The notes: generated by a model from the letters alone, not told the origin. A stretch of DNA of 64,000 bases from Pseudonocardia ammonioxydans (GCF_900115005.1 NZ_FOUY01000001.1:434001-498000), one strand, 5' to 3'. Positions 8,291 through 18,901 are shown, counted from the stretch's first letter. Translations and numbers: made by a program.

Positions 8291-9145
8291 GTGGTCGAGG
8301 GCGACACGCCGTGGCACGCAGATGCGGCCGCGGACGATGCCGTGCAGCAGGCGCTCGACACCATCCTGTCCCGCCGGCTCGGTGACCTGCGTCGGGCGAC
8401 CGGCCTCCCGGTGGTCTTCGGTGGCGTGACCCGCGACAGCACGATCGGGCAGAAGCTGACGATCAGCAAGCTGATCGGGACCCTCGGCGACTCGCTGCGC
8501 GAGCTCGACGTGCACGCCGGGCGGGGCCTGGGCGGCGCGGCGATGGTGCGGAAGCGGCCGTGCCGGGTGAACGACTACGCCTCCACCAGCGGCATCACCC
8601 ACGACTACGACCAGTTCGTCGTCGGGCAGGAGAAGCTGACCTCCATCCTCGCCTACCCGATCATGGTGGGCGGCGCCGTGCGCGGGATGGTCTACGGCGC
8701 GGTCCGCGAGGACCGGCCGATCGGCGACGTCGCGGTGCGCCGCACCGGCGCGGTCGCGACCCAGGTGGCCCGGGAGGCGGGCGCGCTGATCGAGCCACCG
8801 GCGGCCGGGCGGGACGGCGCGGGCCGCGAGGGCGCGCTCGACGAGCTCGCGGCGCTCGCCCGTTCCGCGACCGACCCCTCGCTCCGCGAGCAGCTCGACC
8901 GGATCCACCGCGCGCTGGCCGGGCCGCGCACGCCACCGCAGGCCCCGGCCGGGACGCTGCTGGCCCCGCGCGAAGCCGAGGCGCTGCGACTGGTCGCGGT
9001 GGGCGCCAGCAACGCCGAGATCGCCGCCGACATGGGGCTGGCGCTGGACACGGTCAAGACCTACCTGCGCAGCGCGATGCGCAAGCTCGGCGTGCACAAC
9101 CGCACCAAGGCCGTCCTCGCGGCGACGGCGGCGGGCCTGCTCTGA
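8291..9145 (+). CDS. GAF domain LuxR-family transcriptional regulator
   Basis: A 284-residue regulator. Residues roughly 20-170 look like a GAF sensor domain (segments VVFGGVTRD, GLGGAAMVRKRPCRVNDY, TSILAYPIMVGGAVRGMVYGA), and the C-terminal 65 residues are a LuxR helix-turn-helix (LAPREAEALRLVAVGASNAEI, then TVKTYLRSAMRKLGVHNRT). The GTG at 8291 is chosen because AGGAGG precedes it by 4 nt; a longer frame from 8189 would cross the repeats and hairpin. It is divergent from the transporter/acyl-CoA synthetase operon, which it probably activates in response to a small aromatic or acyl ligand bound in the GAF pocket. Confidence 0.83.
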   Translation: MVEGDTPWHADAAADDAVQQALDTILSRRLGDLRRATGLPVVFGGVTRDSTIGQKLTISKLIGTLGDSLRELDVHAGRGLGGAAMVRKRPCRVNDYASTSGITHDYDQFVVGQEKLTSILAYPIMVGGAVRGMVYGAVREDRPIGDVAVRRTGAVATQVAREAGALIEPPAAGRDGAGREGALDELAALARSATDPSLREQLDRIHRALAGPRTPPQAPAGTLLAPREAEALRLVAVGASNAEIAADMGLALDTVKTYLRSAMRKLGVHNRTKAVLAATAAGLL

Positions 9146-9179
9146 TCCCGCTTCCCGCCGGAGTGCATGATCCGGGGGT

Positions 9180-10637
9180 ATGAGCCGCCGGGTACACGCC
9201 TTCGACCGGGCCCCGGGTGCGGACGACCCGGGGGCCGCCCTGGGGGCGGACGCCCTGGGTGCGGATGACGCCGTCGGGCTGGCCGACCGGATCCGGCGCG
9301 GCGAGGTGTCCGCCGCCGAGGTCCGGTCCGCGGTGGCCGCGAGGGCGGCGCGGGTGGATCCGCAGCTGCGCGGGCTCGTGCTGGACCGGACCGACGAGCC
9401 GGTCGGCGGCGACCCCGCCGGGCCGTTCGCCGGCGTCCCGACCCTGGTCAAGGACAACACCGAGGTCCGTGGCTGGCCGACCACCAACGGGACGACCGCC
9501 TACACACCGGCCCCGGCCCGCGACCACGCCGAGGTGACCCGGCAGCTGCTCGGCACCGGACTCGACGTCGTCGGGACGAGCCGGATGCCCGAGTACGGCC
9601 TCAACGCCTCCACCGAGTTCGCCGACGCCGAGCCGACCCGCAACCCGTGGGACCCGCGCTTCTCCGCCGGGGCGTCCTCCGGCGGGGCGGCGGCCCTGGT
9701 CGCGGCCGGGGTGGTGCCGATCGCGCACGCGAACGACGGCGGCGGTTCCATCCGGATCCCGGCCGCGGCCTGCGGGCTGGTCGGGCTCAAGCCGTCCCGC
9801 GGCCGGACGGCGCCGAACGCCACCGGGGCCCGGATGCCGATCGACCTGGTCACCGACGGTGTCGTCACCCGCTCGGTGCGCGACACCGCCACGTTCCTGG
9901 CCGCCGCGGACCGCGGGCGGCGCAACCCCGCGCTCCCACCGGTCGGGCTCGTCGAGGGCCCGGCCCGGCGCCGGCTGCGGGTCGGCCTGGTGCTGGACTC
10001 CCCGACCGGCGCGGCCGTCGACGCCGACACCCGGGCCGCCGTCGTCGACGTGGCCGAGCTGCTGGGCAAGCAGGGCCACGACGTGTCCCCGGCGTCGTCC
10101 GGTGTGGACGCCCGGTTCGTCGACGACTTCCTCGACTACTGGGGCTTGCTGGCGTTCTCCGTGGTCACCGGCGGCCGGTGGCTGCACGGCCGCACGTTCG
10201 ACCCGGCCCGGCTCGACGCGCTCACCCACGGCCTCGCCGACCACTACCGGCGGGCACTGGCCCGCACCCCGGTGTTCCTGCACCGGCTGCGCCGGGTCGC
10301 CCAGACCTACGCCGAGCTGTTCACCCGGCACGACGTGCTGCTCTCCCCGGTGCTGGCGCACACCCCGCCGGAGATCGGGTGGCTGAGCCCGCGGGTGCCG
10401 TTCGACGAGCTGCGGGCCCGGCTGCTCGACTACGTCGCCTTCACCCCGCTGTGCAACGTCGCCGGTTCCCCGGCGATCACCCTGCCCGCCGGGGCCGCCG
10501 GCAACGGGCTGCCGGTCGGGGTGCACCTGTCGACCCCGGTCGGGGACGAGCGGACCCTGCTGGAGCTGGCGTTCGCGCTGGAGGCCGACCGGCCGTGGCG
10601 GCGGATCACCGACGGGGACACTGCGGGAACGGGGTAG
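9180..10637 (+). CDS. amidase signature family hydrolase
   Basis: A 485-residue amidase that hydrolyses a carboxamide (R-CO-NH2) to acid and ammonia. The Ser-cisSer-Lys triad is visible: Lys in LVKDN at about residue 91, Ser in GASSGG at about 167 and the nucleophile Ser in GGGSIRIPA at about 190. The C-terminal half has the usual NVAGSPAITLPAG segment. It follows the GAF-LuxR gene by 34 bp on the same strand and may be cotranscribed; an amidase, an acid transporter and an acyl-CoA synthetase together would make sense for use of an amide-derived acid. That link is an inference. The N-terminus has a short repeated Gly-Ala-Asp-rich stretch. Confidence 0.88.
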   Translation: MSRRVHAFDRAPGADDPGAALGADALGADDAVGLADRIRRGEVSAAEVRSAVAARAARVDPQLRGLVLDRTDEPVGGDPAGPFAGVPTLVKDNTEVRGWPTTNGTTAYTPAPARDHAEVTRQLLGTGLDVVGTSRMPEYGLNASTEFADAEPTRNPWDPRFSAGASSGGAAALVAAGVVPIAHANDGGGSIRIPAAACGLVGLKPSRGRTAPNATGARMPIDLVTDGVVTRSVRDTATFLAAADRGRRNPALPPVGLVEGPARRRLRVGLVLDSPTGAAVDADTRAAVVDVAELLGKQGHDVSPASSGVDARFVDDFLDYWGLLAFSVVTGGRWLHGRTFDPARLDALTHGLADHYRRALARTPVFLHRLRRVAQTYAELFTRHDVLLSPVLAHTPPEIGWLSPRVPFDELRARLLDYVAFTPLCNVAGSPAITLPAGAAGNGLPVGVHLSTPVGDERTLLELAFALEADRPWRRITDGDTAGTG

Positions 10638-10661
10638 GCCGCCCGGGCGGGTGGGCGCTCG

Positions 10662-11444
10662 CTAGGAGGGAGGCGCCGGTGGGCGGGCCCGCTCGCCGAA
10701 CGCCGCGATGCTGTGGCGCTCGAGCATCGCGGCGAACAGCTCGGCCAGCCCCGTACCGACGACGGGTGCCAGCCCGTGCGCGGCGGTGGCGATCCGCGTG
10801 ACCGCGTCGTCGTCGGGCAGGCCCGGCCGGCTCGTGGCACCGGTGTCGACCACGTGGGTGCCGATCAGGGTGAGCAGGGACTCGGCCAGCCCGTCGAGCA
10901 CCGTGGTCGCGCGTCCGACCAGCTCGAGGGCTGCGTCGCGCGGCACCCCGGCCCGGACGAGCGTGGCGATCGCGGTGAGGATGTCGGGGTTCGGCGTGCT
11001 CAGGCGGGTCCCGGTCCCGGCCACGAGTCCCGCCCCGGTGAGGTCGTCGACCAGCTCGCCGACCCGGTCGTCACCGAACAGGCGCCCCAGCTCGGCCGGG
11101 GTCGTCGTCTCGGGCACCCGCTCCGGCCACAGCCTGCTCACCGCGGACTCGAGCCCCAGGACCGAGGCGAGATCGCGGCCGTTCTCCCACTCCGCCAGCA
11201 GCTCGGCGATGTTGGCGACGCTGTACCCACGCTCGAGCAGCCGGCCGATGATGCGCAGCCGGGCGAGATGTGCGTGGTCGTAGACCGCCACCCGGCCCTC
11301 CCGCCGGGGCGGCGGGAGCAGGCCGCGTTCCTGGTAGGCACGCACGTTGCGGACCGTCATGCCCGCCCGCGCCGCGAGCTCGTCGACCCTGTACCGCTCC
11401 GCCGGGCCGGGGCTCTCGCGCAGGGGAACACGATCGTGTCTCAT
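10662..11444 (-). CDS. MerR family transcriptional regulator
   Basis: A 260-residue regulator. Residues about 17-85 form the MerR winged helix (YRVDELAARAGMTVRNVRAY, then RGLLPPPRREGRVAVYDHAH, then LRIIGRLLERGYSVANIAELL). The long C-terminal region has no recognisable ligand domain, no Cys pair and no TipAS-like sequence. It is divergent from the DUF6230/DUF6114 genes across only 45 bp, so it probably controls them or itself. Its ATG at 11442-11444 has no clear ribosome binding site and could be leaderless. Confidence 0.83.
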   Translation of the reverse strand: MRHDRVPLRESPGPAERYRVDELAARAGMTVRNVRAYQERGLLPPPRREGRVAVYDHAHLARLRIIGRLLERGYSVANIAELLAEWENGRDLASVLGLESAVSRLWPERVPETTTPAELGRLFGDDRVGELVDDLTGAGLVAGTGTRLSTPNPDILTAIATLVRAGVPRDAALELVGRATTVLDGLAESLLTLIGTHVVDTGATSRPGLPDDDAVTRIATAAHGLAPVVGTGLAELFAAMLERHSIAAFGERARPPAPPS

Positions 11445-11457
11445 CGCTATGAAACGT

Positions 11458-11490
11458 TACCATCGACGACTGGCACAGTTAGAGATGGTA
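11458..11490. promoter_or_regulatory. inverted repeat between MerR and DUF6230 genes
   Basis: TACCATC (11458-11464) and GATGGTA (11484-11490) form a perfect 7-bp inverted repeat with a 19-bp spacer, the right size for a MerR operator lying within a promoter. The right arm reaches the first base of the DUF6230 start codon. Function is inferred from position. Confidence 0.4.
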
Positions 11491-12155
11491 TGGACTCGCT
11501 GCACCGTCCGGGCCGCCACCGCGCGGCCGCCGGCGGCCGGACACGCTGGGGCCGGACACACTGCGGCCGGACACGCTGGGGCCGCTTCGGCGTGATCCTC
11601 CTGGCAGTCCTCCTCGCGGCCGCGGGCATGGTGGGTGCCGCCGCCACGGGCCTGGTCCCGGTCGCGCTGGCCACCGACGGCCGGCAGCACGTCAAGGTCA
11701 CCGCCGCCGAGTTCGGCGCGGTGGCGACCGGCGTCTTCCCGCAGTTCGTCCAGGACGCCGACGGGGCCCGGCGCCCGGTGGTCGTCGTCGGGCTGGGCGA
11801 TGTCCGGGTACGCGGGCTGTGTGCCTCCGGGGCCGTTCCGACCCCGGTCGGCACCTGGGTGCTCCGGCTGGACACCCCACCGGACGGGGAGCAGATCCGC
11901 GCCGGGGACGTGCAGTTCGCGATCGACAGCGTCGACGGCCTCGGCGCCGCGGGACAGCGGCTCCTGGTGAACCGCCAGGAGACCGGCCCCGACGGGATTC
12001 CGGTCGACGTGGCCGCGCCCGGCGAGCTGCCGCTGCTGGCCGAGGGGCTCCAGCTCGACCTCAGTGCCACCGTCCGCTGGGCGAGCGTGGCCGACCTCGC
12101 CCTGTCCGGGCTCGACCTGACGATCGGTGACGACGTGCCGGAGTGCTTCGCATGA
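11490..12155 (+). CDS. DUF6230 family protein, secreted or membrane-anchored
   Basis: A 221-residue protein with a basic N-terminus (many Arg in the first 32 residues), a single hydrophobic segment at about 32-54 and an extracytoplasmic beta-rich domain ending with a Cys (DVPECFA). Family assignment to DUF6230 rests on this layout and on the overlapping downstream DUF6114 gene, a pairing common in actinomycetes. The role is unknown, presumably envelope-associated. Near the N-terminus the tract encoding TRWGRTHCGRTRWGR contains an imperfect tandem repeat of about 15 bp. ATG 11490 is the best start; no strong Shine-Dalgarno site is seen. Confidence 0.7.
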   Translation: MDSLHRPGRHRAAAGGRTRWGRTHCGRTRWGRFGVILLAVLLAAAGMVGAAATGLVPVALATDGRQHVKVTAAEFGAVATGVFPQFVQDADGARRPVVVVGLGDVRVRGLCASGAVPTPVGTWVLRLDTPPDGEQIRAGDVQFAIDSVDGLGAAGQRLLVNRQETGPDGIPVDVAAPGELPLLAEGLQLDLSATVRWASVADLALSGLDLTIGDDVPECFA

Positions 12156-12487
12156 CCGCGCCGGACCGGACCCGCACCGGCCGCCCCCTGGGCGCGGCCG
12201 GCTGCCTGGCGGCCTCCGGGGTCGCGATGCTGCTGCTCCCGTCGAGCAGCCTCACCGTCGTCACCGCCCCCGGCGCCGGTGGCGCGACCGGGCTGCTGAT
12301 CGGCGCACTCATGATCGGCGCCGGGATCGTGCTCGCGCTGGCACCCGACCAGCGCACGGTCTGCGGCACCGCGGGCATCCTGCTCGCGCTCGCCTCGTTC
12401 CTCACCCCGAACCTCGGCGGGATGCTGATCGGGATGCTGCTGGGGTTGGTCGGCGGAGCGCTCGCGCTGGCCTGGACACCGATCTGA
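12152..12487 (+). CDS. DUF6114 family membrane protein
   Basis: A 111-residue small membrane protein with about four hydrophobic segments (around residues 14-30, 38-60, 66-80 and 84-105). Its ATG overlaps the stop of the DUF6230 gene by 4 bp (ATGA), showing translational coupling and probably a shared function. The segment SFLTPNLGGMLIGMLLGLVGG is typical of DUF6114. No enzymatic motif is visible. Confidence 0.72.
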   Translation: MTAPDRTRTGRPLGAAGCLAASGVAMLLLPSSSLTVVTAPGAGGATGLLIGALMIGAGIVLALAPDQRTVCGTAGILLALASFLTPNLGGMLIGMLLGLVGGALALAWTPI

Positions 12488-12513
12488 GTGGCAGGGTGCT
12501 GAGTGGCGGCCGG

Positions 12514-14783
<2,270 letters not shown>

Positions 14784-14785
14784 AC

Positions 14786-14809
14786 CGTGCCTCTCGTCGT
14801 GCCTCTCGT
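14786..14809. repeat. 12-bp tandem duplication in the leader of the amino acid dehydrogenase
   Basis: CGTGCCTCTCGT occurs at 14786-14797 and 14798-14809, followed by a partial third copy. On the coding strand the unit contains AGAGG, so the ribosome binding site itself is duplicated. Confidence 0.6.
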
Positions 14810-14971
14810 CGTGCCACTGCGCACGTCGCCGATCGACGAACCGCTGATGCACAACGAGGACACTCCTGCAGGACTCACCTGCGCAACCGGCCCAGCACGA
14901 ACTGGCCCACGCGCCCAGACCGGCCCGGGATCGACCCGGTCCATCCGGTCACATTGTCCAGGAGAGCGCGG

Positions 14972-16171
14972 TCACCCCGTGGGACCCCGGCCGGACCAGG
15001 TCCAGGCGTACCCGGGGTCCTCGGCGGCCAGGCCGCCCTCGCCGAGCGCCAGCGGGCGGAAGGTGTCGACCATGACCGCGAGCTCGTCGAAGAACTCGGC
15101 ACCCAGCGCCCGCTCCACCGCACCCGGCTGCGGGCCGTGCGAGTGCCCGCCCGGGTGCAGGCTGATCGACCCCTGCCCGATCCCGGACCCCTTGCGGGCC
15201 TCGTAGTCCCCGCCGCAGTAGAACATCACCTCGTCCGAGTCCACATTGGAGTGGTAGTAGGGAACCGGCACCGCCAGCGGGTGGTAGTCGACCTTGCGCG
15301 GGACGAAGTTGCAGATCACGAACCCCTCCCCGGCGAAGACCTGGTGCACCGGCGGCGGCTGGTGCACCCGGCCGGTGACCGGCTCGAAGTCGGCCACGTT
15401 GAACGTGTACGGGTACAGGCAGCCGTCCCAGCCGACCACGTCGAACGGGTGCGTCGGCACGACGTAACGCGTGCCGGTCACCCCGTGCTCGCCACCGCGG
15501 TGACGGACCAGCAGCTCGACGTCGGTCCCCTCGACCAGCAGCGGCTCGTCCGGCCCGTGCAGGTCGCGCTCGCAGTACGGGGCGTGCTCGAGCAGCTGCC
15601 CGTACCGCGACAGGTAACGCCCGGGCGGGGCGACGTGCGAGGACGCCTCGATCGCATACGCCCGCAACGGCTCCGACCCGGCCGGCACCCACCGGTGGGT
15701 GGTCGAGCGCGGCAGCACCACGTAGTCGCCCTGCCGCGCGGCCAGCACCCCGAACACCGTCTCCACCGTCGCCGCCCCGGACTCGACGTAGACGACCTCG
15801 TCCCCGACCGCGTTGCGGTACAGCGGACTCGACTCCCCCGCCACCACGTAGGAGATCCGCACGTCGGCGTTGCCCAGCACCAGCCGCCTACCGGTCACCG
15901 GATCCACGGCCTTCCAGTCCGCCGCACCCAGCGCGTGCAGGCGCAGGTGCCGCGGCACCAACGGCCGGTTCTCGGTCAACGACTGGTCGGGCAGCTCCCA
16001 CGGCGAGGCGTCCACGATCGCCGACGGCACCCCGCGGTGATAGAGCAGCGACGAGTCCGAGGAGAACCCCTCCTCACCCATCAGCTCCTCGTAGTAGAGC
16101 GCCCCGTCCGGACGGCGGTGCTGGGTGTGCCGCTTCGGCGGGACGTCACCGGTGCGCCGGTAGTACGCCAT
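14972..16171 (-). CDS. hmgA: homogentisate 1,2-dioxygenase
   Basis: A 399-residue cupin-type ring-cleavage dioxygenase forming maleylacetoacetate from homogentisate. The C-terminal metal site is clear: His in PYYHSNVDSDEVMFY, Glu in the same segment, and the HPGGHSHGPQPG motif. The start MAYYRRTGDVPPKRHTQHR is canonical and has AGGAGGAG 8 nt upstream. It overlaps the end of the FAD monooxygenase gene by 26 bp and is in one transcript with it. With hppD and the dehydrogenase downstream this gives Phe/Tyr to maleylacetoacetate; maleylacetoacetate isomerase and fumarylacetoacetase genes are not in the window. Confidence 0.95.
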   Translation of the reverse strand: MAYYRRTGDVPPKRHTQHRRPDGALYYEELMGEEGFSSDSSLLYHRGVPSAIVDASPWELPDQSLTENRPLVPRHLRLHALGAADWKAVDPVTGRRLVLGNADVRISYVVAGESSPLYRNAVGDEVVYVESGAATVETVFGVLAARQGDYVVLPRSTTHRWVPAGSEPLRAYAIEASSHVAPPGRYLSRYGQLLEHAPYCERDLHGPDEPLLVEGTDVELLVRHRGGEHGVTGTRYVVPTHPFDVVGWDGCLYPYTFNVADFEPVTGRVHQPPPVHQVFAGEGFVICNFVPRKVDYHPLAVPVPYYHSNVDSDEVMFYCGGDYEARKGSGIGQGSISLHPGGHSHGPQPGAVERALGAEFFDELAVMVDTFRPLALGEGGLAAEDPGYAWTWSGRGPTG

Positions 16172-17744
16172 CTCCGGTTCTCCTCCTGGGTGGGACGGCC
16201 TGCGCGGTGGCGCGGGCCAGTGCGTTCGCGAGGCTCTCACGCGTCGGTCGCGCCAGGACGGCGGCGACGTGGGCGTCCGGCCGGAGGAGCCACATGGCTC
16301 GTGAGTGGTTATCGCGCTCAGGGCCCCGGTAACCACTCACGAGCGCGCAGCGCCACTCGGCGGCGACGGCCCGCACCGGGTCGAGGTCGGCCTCGGCGCC
16401 GGCCAGCAGCAGGAACCCGTCCCGGGCGAGGGCGCGGACCCGGGTGCGGGTGCCGTCGGGCAGGGTGACCGGGCCGTCCGGGACGAGCACGCCCGGTCCG
16501 GGTGCGGGCGCCTGCCCCCGCGGCGGGCGCCCGGCGAACGGGCGCTCCGGGTCGGGGGTGGTCAGCGGCGAGTCGACGTACCAGAACGGCTCGCTCAGCC
16601 GCCCGGAGTCGACCAGTGCCCGGGCGTCGGGGTCGGTCGCGGCCCGCTCCAGCACCGCGGCCCGGTGGCGGGCCCTGGCCTCGTCGGGCGGGACGAGGAA
16701 GTTCATCGTCGCCGTCGTGACCTCGAGGTTCTCCACCGCGGCGGCGTGCCGCTCGTCGTGGTAGCTCTCCAGCAACGACTCGGGCGCACGCCCGTACCCG
16801 ACCCAGGCGATCTTCCAGGCGGCGTTCTCGGCGTCGGCGACGCCGGAGTTCAGCCCGCGCGCCCCGAACGGGGCGACCAGGTGCGCGGCGTCCCCGGCCA
16901 GCAGCACCCGCCCGCACCGCATCCGGTCCGCCACGCGCGAGTGGAAGCGGTAGACCGAGGACCACACGAGCTCGTACGGCACGTCGCCGATGACGCGCCG
17001 GATCCGGGTGTCGAGCGCGCCCGAGGCGGTCTCGGCGTCGAGGTCGTAGCCGGACGGGACCTGCCAGTCGATCCGGAACGTCGAGTCCGGGCAGGGGTGC
17101 ACGAGCACCTGGCGGCCCGGGTTCCACTCCGGGTCGAAGTGGAAGCGGCGCTCGGTCGCCCAGTGCGGGAGATCGGCGCGGACGTCGCAGATCAGGAAGC
17201 GGTCGTCGAAGCTGTGCCCGGCGAAGGTGACCCCGAGCAGCCGGCGCAGCACGTCGCTGCGGGCACCGGTGCAGACCACGGCGAACGAGCCACGCAGCTC
17301 CTCGCCGCCCGCCCGGACGGTGACCCCCTGATCGTCCCGAGCCAGCGCGGTCACCTCGTGCCCCCACCGCAGGTCGACCAGTGGCTGCGCGGCGATGCAC
17401 TCGTCGAGCACCTGCTCGGTGCGGCACTGCGAGATGTTGACGAACGGCGGGAACGGCGAGGGTCCGGCGGCAGGCAGCGTGTGCGCGAACAGCTCCGCCC
17501 CGCGGTGGTAGGTCCGTGCCGTCGTCCAGGTGACGCCCTCCTCCGCGATGCGCCGGCCCGCGCCGACCGCCTCCCACACGTCGAGCACGTCGCGGTGCTG
17601 GCAGATCGCCTTCGACCCCACGGCGTCGCGCTCGGGGCGCCGGTCCAGCACGACCGACGGGACACCCCAGCGGGCCAGCAGCAACGCCGTCGTCTGGCCG
17701 ACCGGGCCCGCACCGATCACGACGACGGGATCGTGCGGCCACAC
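16146..17744 (-). CDS. FAD-dependent aromatic monooxygenase (MhpA/PheA-like)
   Basis: A 532-residue class A flavoprotein hydroxylase. The N-terminal VIGAGPVGQTTALLLARWG binds the ADP part of FAD and GRVLLAGDAAHLVAPFGARG is the second FAD motif. The usual DG motif is changed to CTGARSDVLRR (Thr for Asp). A C-terminal thioredoxin-like region follows. It shares a transcript with homogentisate dioxygenase and a metallo-hydrolase, so it may hydroxylate a phenylacetate- or phenylpropionate-type acid to a homogentisate-like product. The GTG start at 17742-17744 overlaps the stop of the upstream gene by up to 3 bp. A 48-bp palindromic element (16297-16344) lies in frame near its C-terminus. Confidence 0.85.
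   Translation of the reverse strand: MWPHDPVVVIGAGPVGQTTALLLARWGVPSVVLDRRPERDAVGSKAICQHRDVLDVWEAVGAGRRIAEEGVTWTTARTYHRGAELFAHTLPAAGPSPFPPFVNISQCRTEQVLDECIAAQPLVDLRWGHEVTALARDDQGVTVRAGGEELRGSFAVVCTGARSDVLRRLLGVTFAGHSFDDRFLICDVRADLPHWATERRFHFDPEWNPGRQVLVHPCPDSTFRIDWQVPSGYDLDAETASGALDTRIRRVIGDVPYELVWSSVYRFHSRVADRMRCGRVLLAGDAAHLVAPFGARGLNSGVADAENAAWKIAWVGYGRAPESLLESYHDERHAAAVENLEVTTATMNFLVPPDEARARHRAAVLERAATDPDARALVDSGRLSEPFWYVDSPLTTPDPERPFAGRPPRGQAPAPGPGVLVPDGPVTLPDGTRTRVRALARDGFLLLAGAEADLDPVRAVAAEWRCALVSGYRGPERDNHSRAMWLLRPDAHVAAVLARPTRESLANALARATAQAVPPRRRTGDGVLPAHR
16297..16344. repeat. 48-bp palindromic element inside the FAD monooxygenase gene
   Basis: GCTCGTGAGTGGTTA (16297-16311) and TAACCACTCACGAGC (16330-16344) form a perfect 15-bp inverted repeat around an 18-bp spacer. 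The total is 48 bp, exactly 16 codons, so an insertion would keep the frame. It encodes the segment around VSGYRGPERDNHSR, which lies just before the conserved LLRPDAHVA ending. It resembles an in-frame REP-like or RPE-like element; copies elsewhere in the genome would confirm this. Confidence 0.6.
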
Positions 17745-17745
17745 G

Positions 17746-18708
17746 TCAGGCTCCCTGCAGCTGGGCCCAGACCTCCTGGTCGCGTTCGGCCGTCCAGATC
17801 ACCGGCCGGTCGATCCCGGACAGCTCGTCCCAGAGCCGGGAGACGTCGAACGGCAGGCAGTGCTCGAAGATCGGCCAGTGCCCGTAGTCGTCGACCAGGG
17901 CGGCGTGCGTGGCCGCGAACGCCTCCGCGAGCGTGCCGCCGCGCTGCTGCACCGCACCGACCTCGGCGAGCATGACCTGCAGGAAGGTGCGGGTCTGGGC
18001 GATCGCGGCCTCGACCCCGGCCCGGCCGCGGCTGACCGCGCCGCGCCCGCCGACGAGCTGCTCCGCCCGCAGCTGCGACACCGCGTCGAGGGTGTCGGTG
18101 GCCCACTCGCGGTGGAACGCGTCGCCGGTGTAGAGCGCGGCCTGCGCCTCGACCAGGTCACCGGCGAACAGGATGCGGTGGCGGGGCAGCCAGGCCGTGA
18201 TGTCGCCCTCGGTATGCCCGCGGCCGTGGTGGGCGAGGACGAGCTCGCCGCGGTCGCCGCCGAGCTCGATGGTGAGCCGGTCGGCGAAGGTCAGGGTCGG
18301 CCAGGTCAGCCCGGGGACGGAGTCGGCGGACTCGGCCAGGCGGGGCATCCGGGCGAACTCGCTCGCCCAGTCCTGCAGGCCGCGCTCCGCGATCAGGGCC
18401 GCGGTGGACTCGTGCGCGACGATCGTCTCCGCGCCGAACGCGCTGGCCCCCAGCACCCGGACGGCGTGGTAGTGCGACAGCACCAGGTAGCGGATCGGCT
18501 TGTCGGTGTACTCGCGCAACCGCGCCAGCCACCGCTCGGCGGCGATCGGGGTGGCGAGCGCCTCGAAGCAGACCAGGAAGTCCTCGCCCTCGATCGCGCC
18601 GATGTTCGGGTCGCCCTCGGCCGTCAGCGCGTAGACGCCGTCGGCGAGCATCTCCAGGGTCTGTTCCTTCGCCACGGTGTCGGCGGACGAGGCGAACGGC
18701 TTGGTCAC
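17746..18708 (-). CDS. metallo-beta-lactamase-fold hydrolase with altered metal motif
   Basis: A 320-residue MBL-fold protein. The metal motif is SHYHAVR at about residues 78-84, so the usual HxHxDH is replaced by HxHAxR; further ligands are seen in HHGRGHTEGD (about 160-169) and FAGDLVE (about 181). This variant occurs in a subgroup of MBL proteins with a V-R-V-L-G-A-S-A tail after the histidines, as here. The GTG start 18706-18708 follows GGGAGGG. It is the first gene of the MBL-monooxygenase-homogentisate dioxygenase transcript and may hydrolyse an ester or thioester intermediate; the reaction is not known. Confidence 0.75.
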   Translation of the reverse strand: MTKPFASSADTVAKEQTLEMLADGVYALTAEGDPNIGAIEGEDFLVCFEALATPIAAERWLARLREYTDKPIRYLVLSHYHAVRVLGASAFGAETIVAHESTAALIAERGLQDWASEFARMPRLAESADSVPGLTWPTLTFADRLTIELGGDRGELVLAHHGRGHTEGDITAWLPRHRILFAGDLVEAQAALYTGDAFHREWATDTLDAVSQLRAEQLVGGRGAVSRGRAGVEAAIAQTRTFLQVMLAEVGAVQQRGGTLAEAFAATHAALVDDYGHWPIFEHCLPFDVSRLWDELSGIDRPVIWTAERDQEVWAQLQGA

Positions 18709-18776
18709 GGGGCCCTCCCGGACGACGCTGTCGGAGATGGTCGGTCGGACGTCCGGTGGGGACGGCTCCCCACGGA

Positions 18777-18802
18777 GACGACCACACCTGACGACCACAC
18801 CT
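18777..18802. repeat. 13-bp tandem repeat in the promoter region of the MBL operon
   Basis: GACGACCACACCT is present twice head to tail (18777-18789 and 18790-18802), directly next to the operator-like palindrome at 18806-18821. A regulator binding repeat or simple slippage are both possible. Confidence 0.5.
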
Positions 18803-18805
18803 GAC

Positions 18806-18821
18806 GATCAAACCTTTGACC
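18806..18821. promoter_or_regulatory. MarR operator-like palindrome upstream of the MBL operon
   Basis: GATCAAACCTTTGACC is a 16-bp inverted repeat (TCAAA-cc-TTTGA core with one mismatch in the outer pairs), about 100 bp upstream of the MBL start. The MarR gene at 18902-19438 is the nearest regulator and is the likely ligand. Confidence 0.5.
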
Positions 18822-18901
18822 AGTCGGACGGTACGACGCGGACCCGATGAACGCCAGGGGCCGGAAGAAGGCGGCGTCGATGTTCGCTCCGCAAGCTCCG
18901 C

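Noticed and set aside
6717..9487. Long minus-strand open frames of 900 and more residues around the acyl-CoA synthetase and transporter
   Set aside because: They are extensions and shadows of real genes in very GC-rich DNA; the ribosome binding sites and family N-termini define shorter genes.
14784..14852. Longer N-terminus for the amino acid dehydrogenase
   Set aside because: It reads through a 12-bp tandem repeat giving HDERHDER and lacks a ribosome binding site, whereas ATG 14783 has one.
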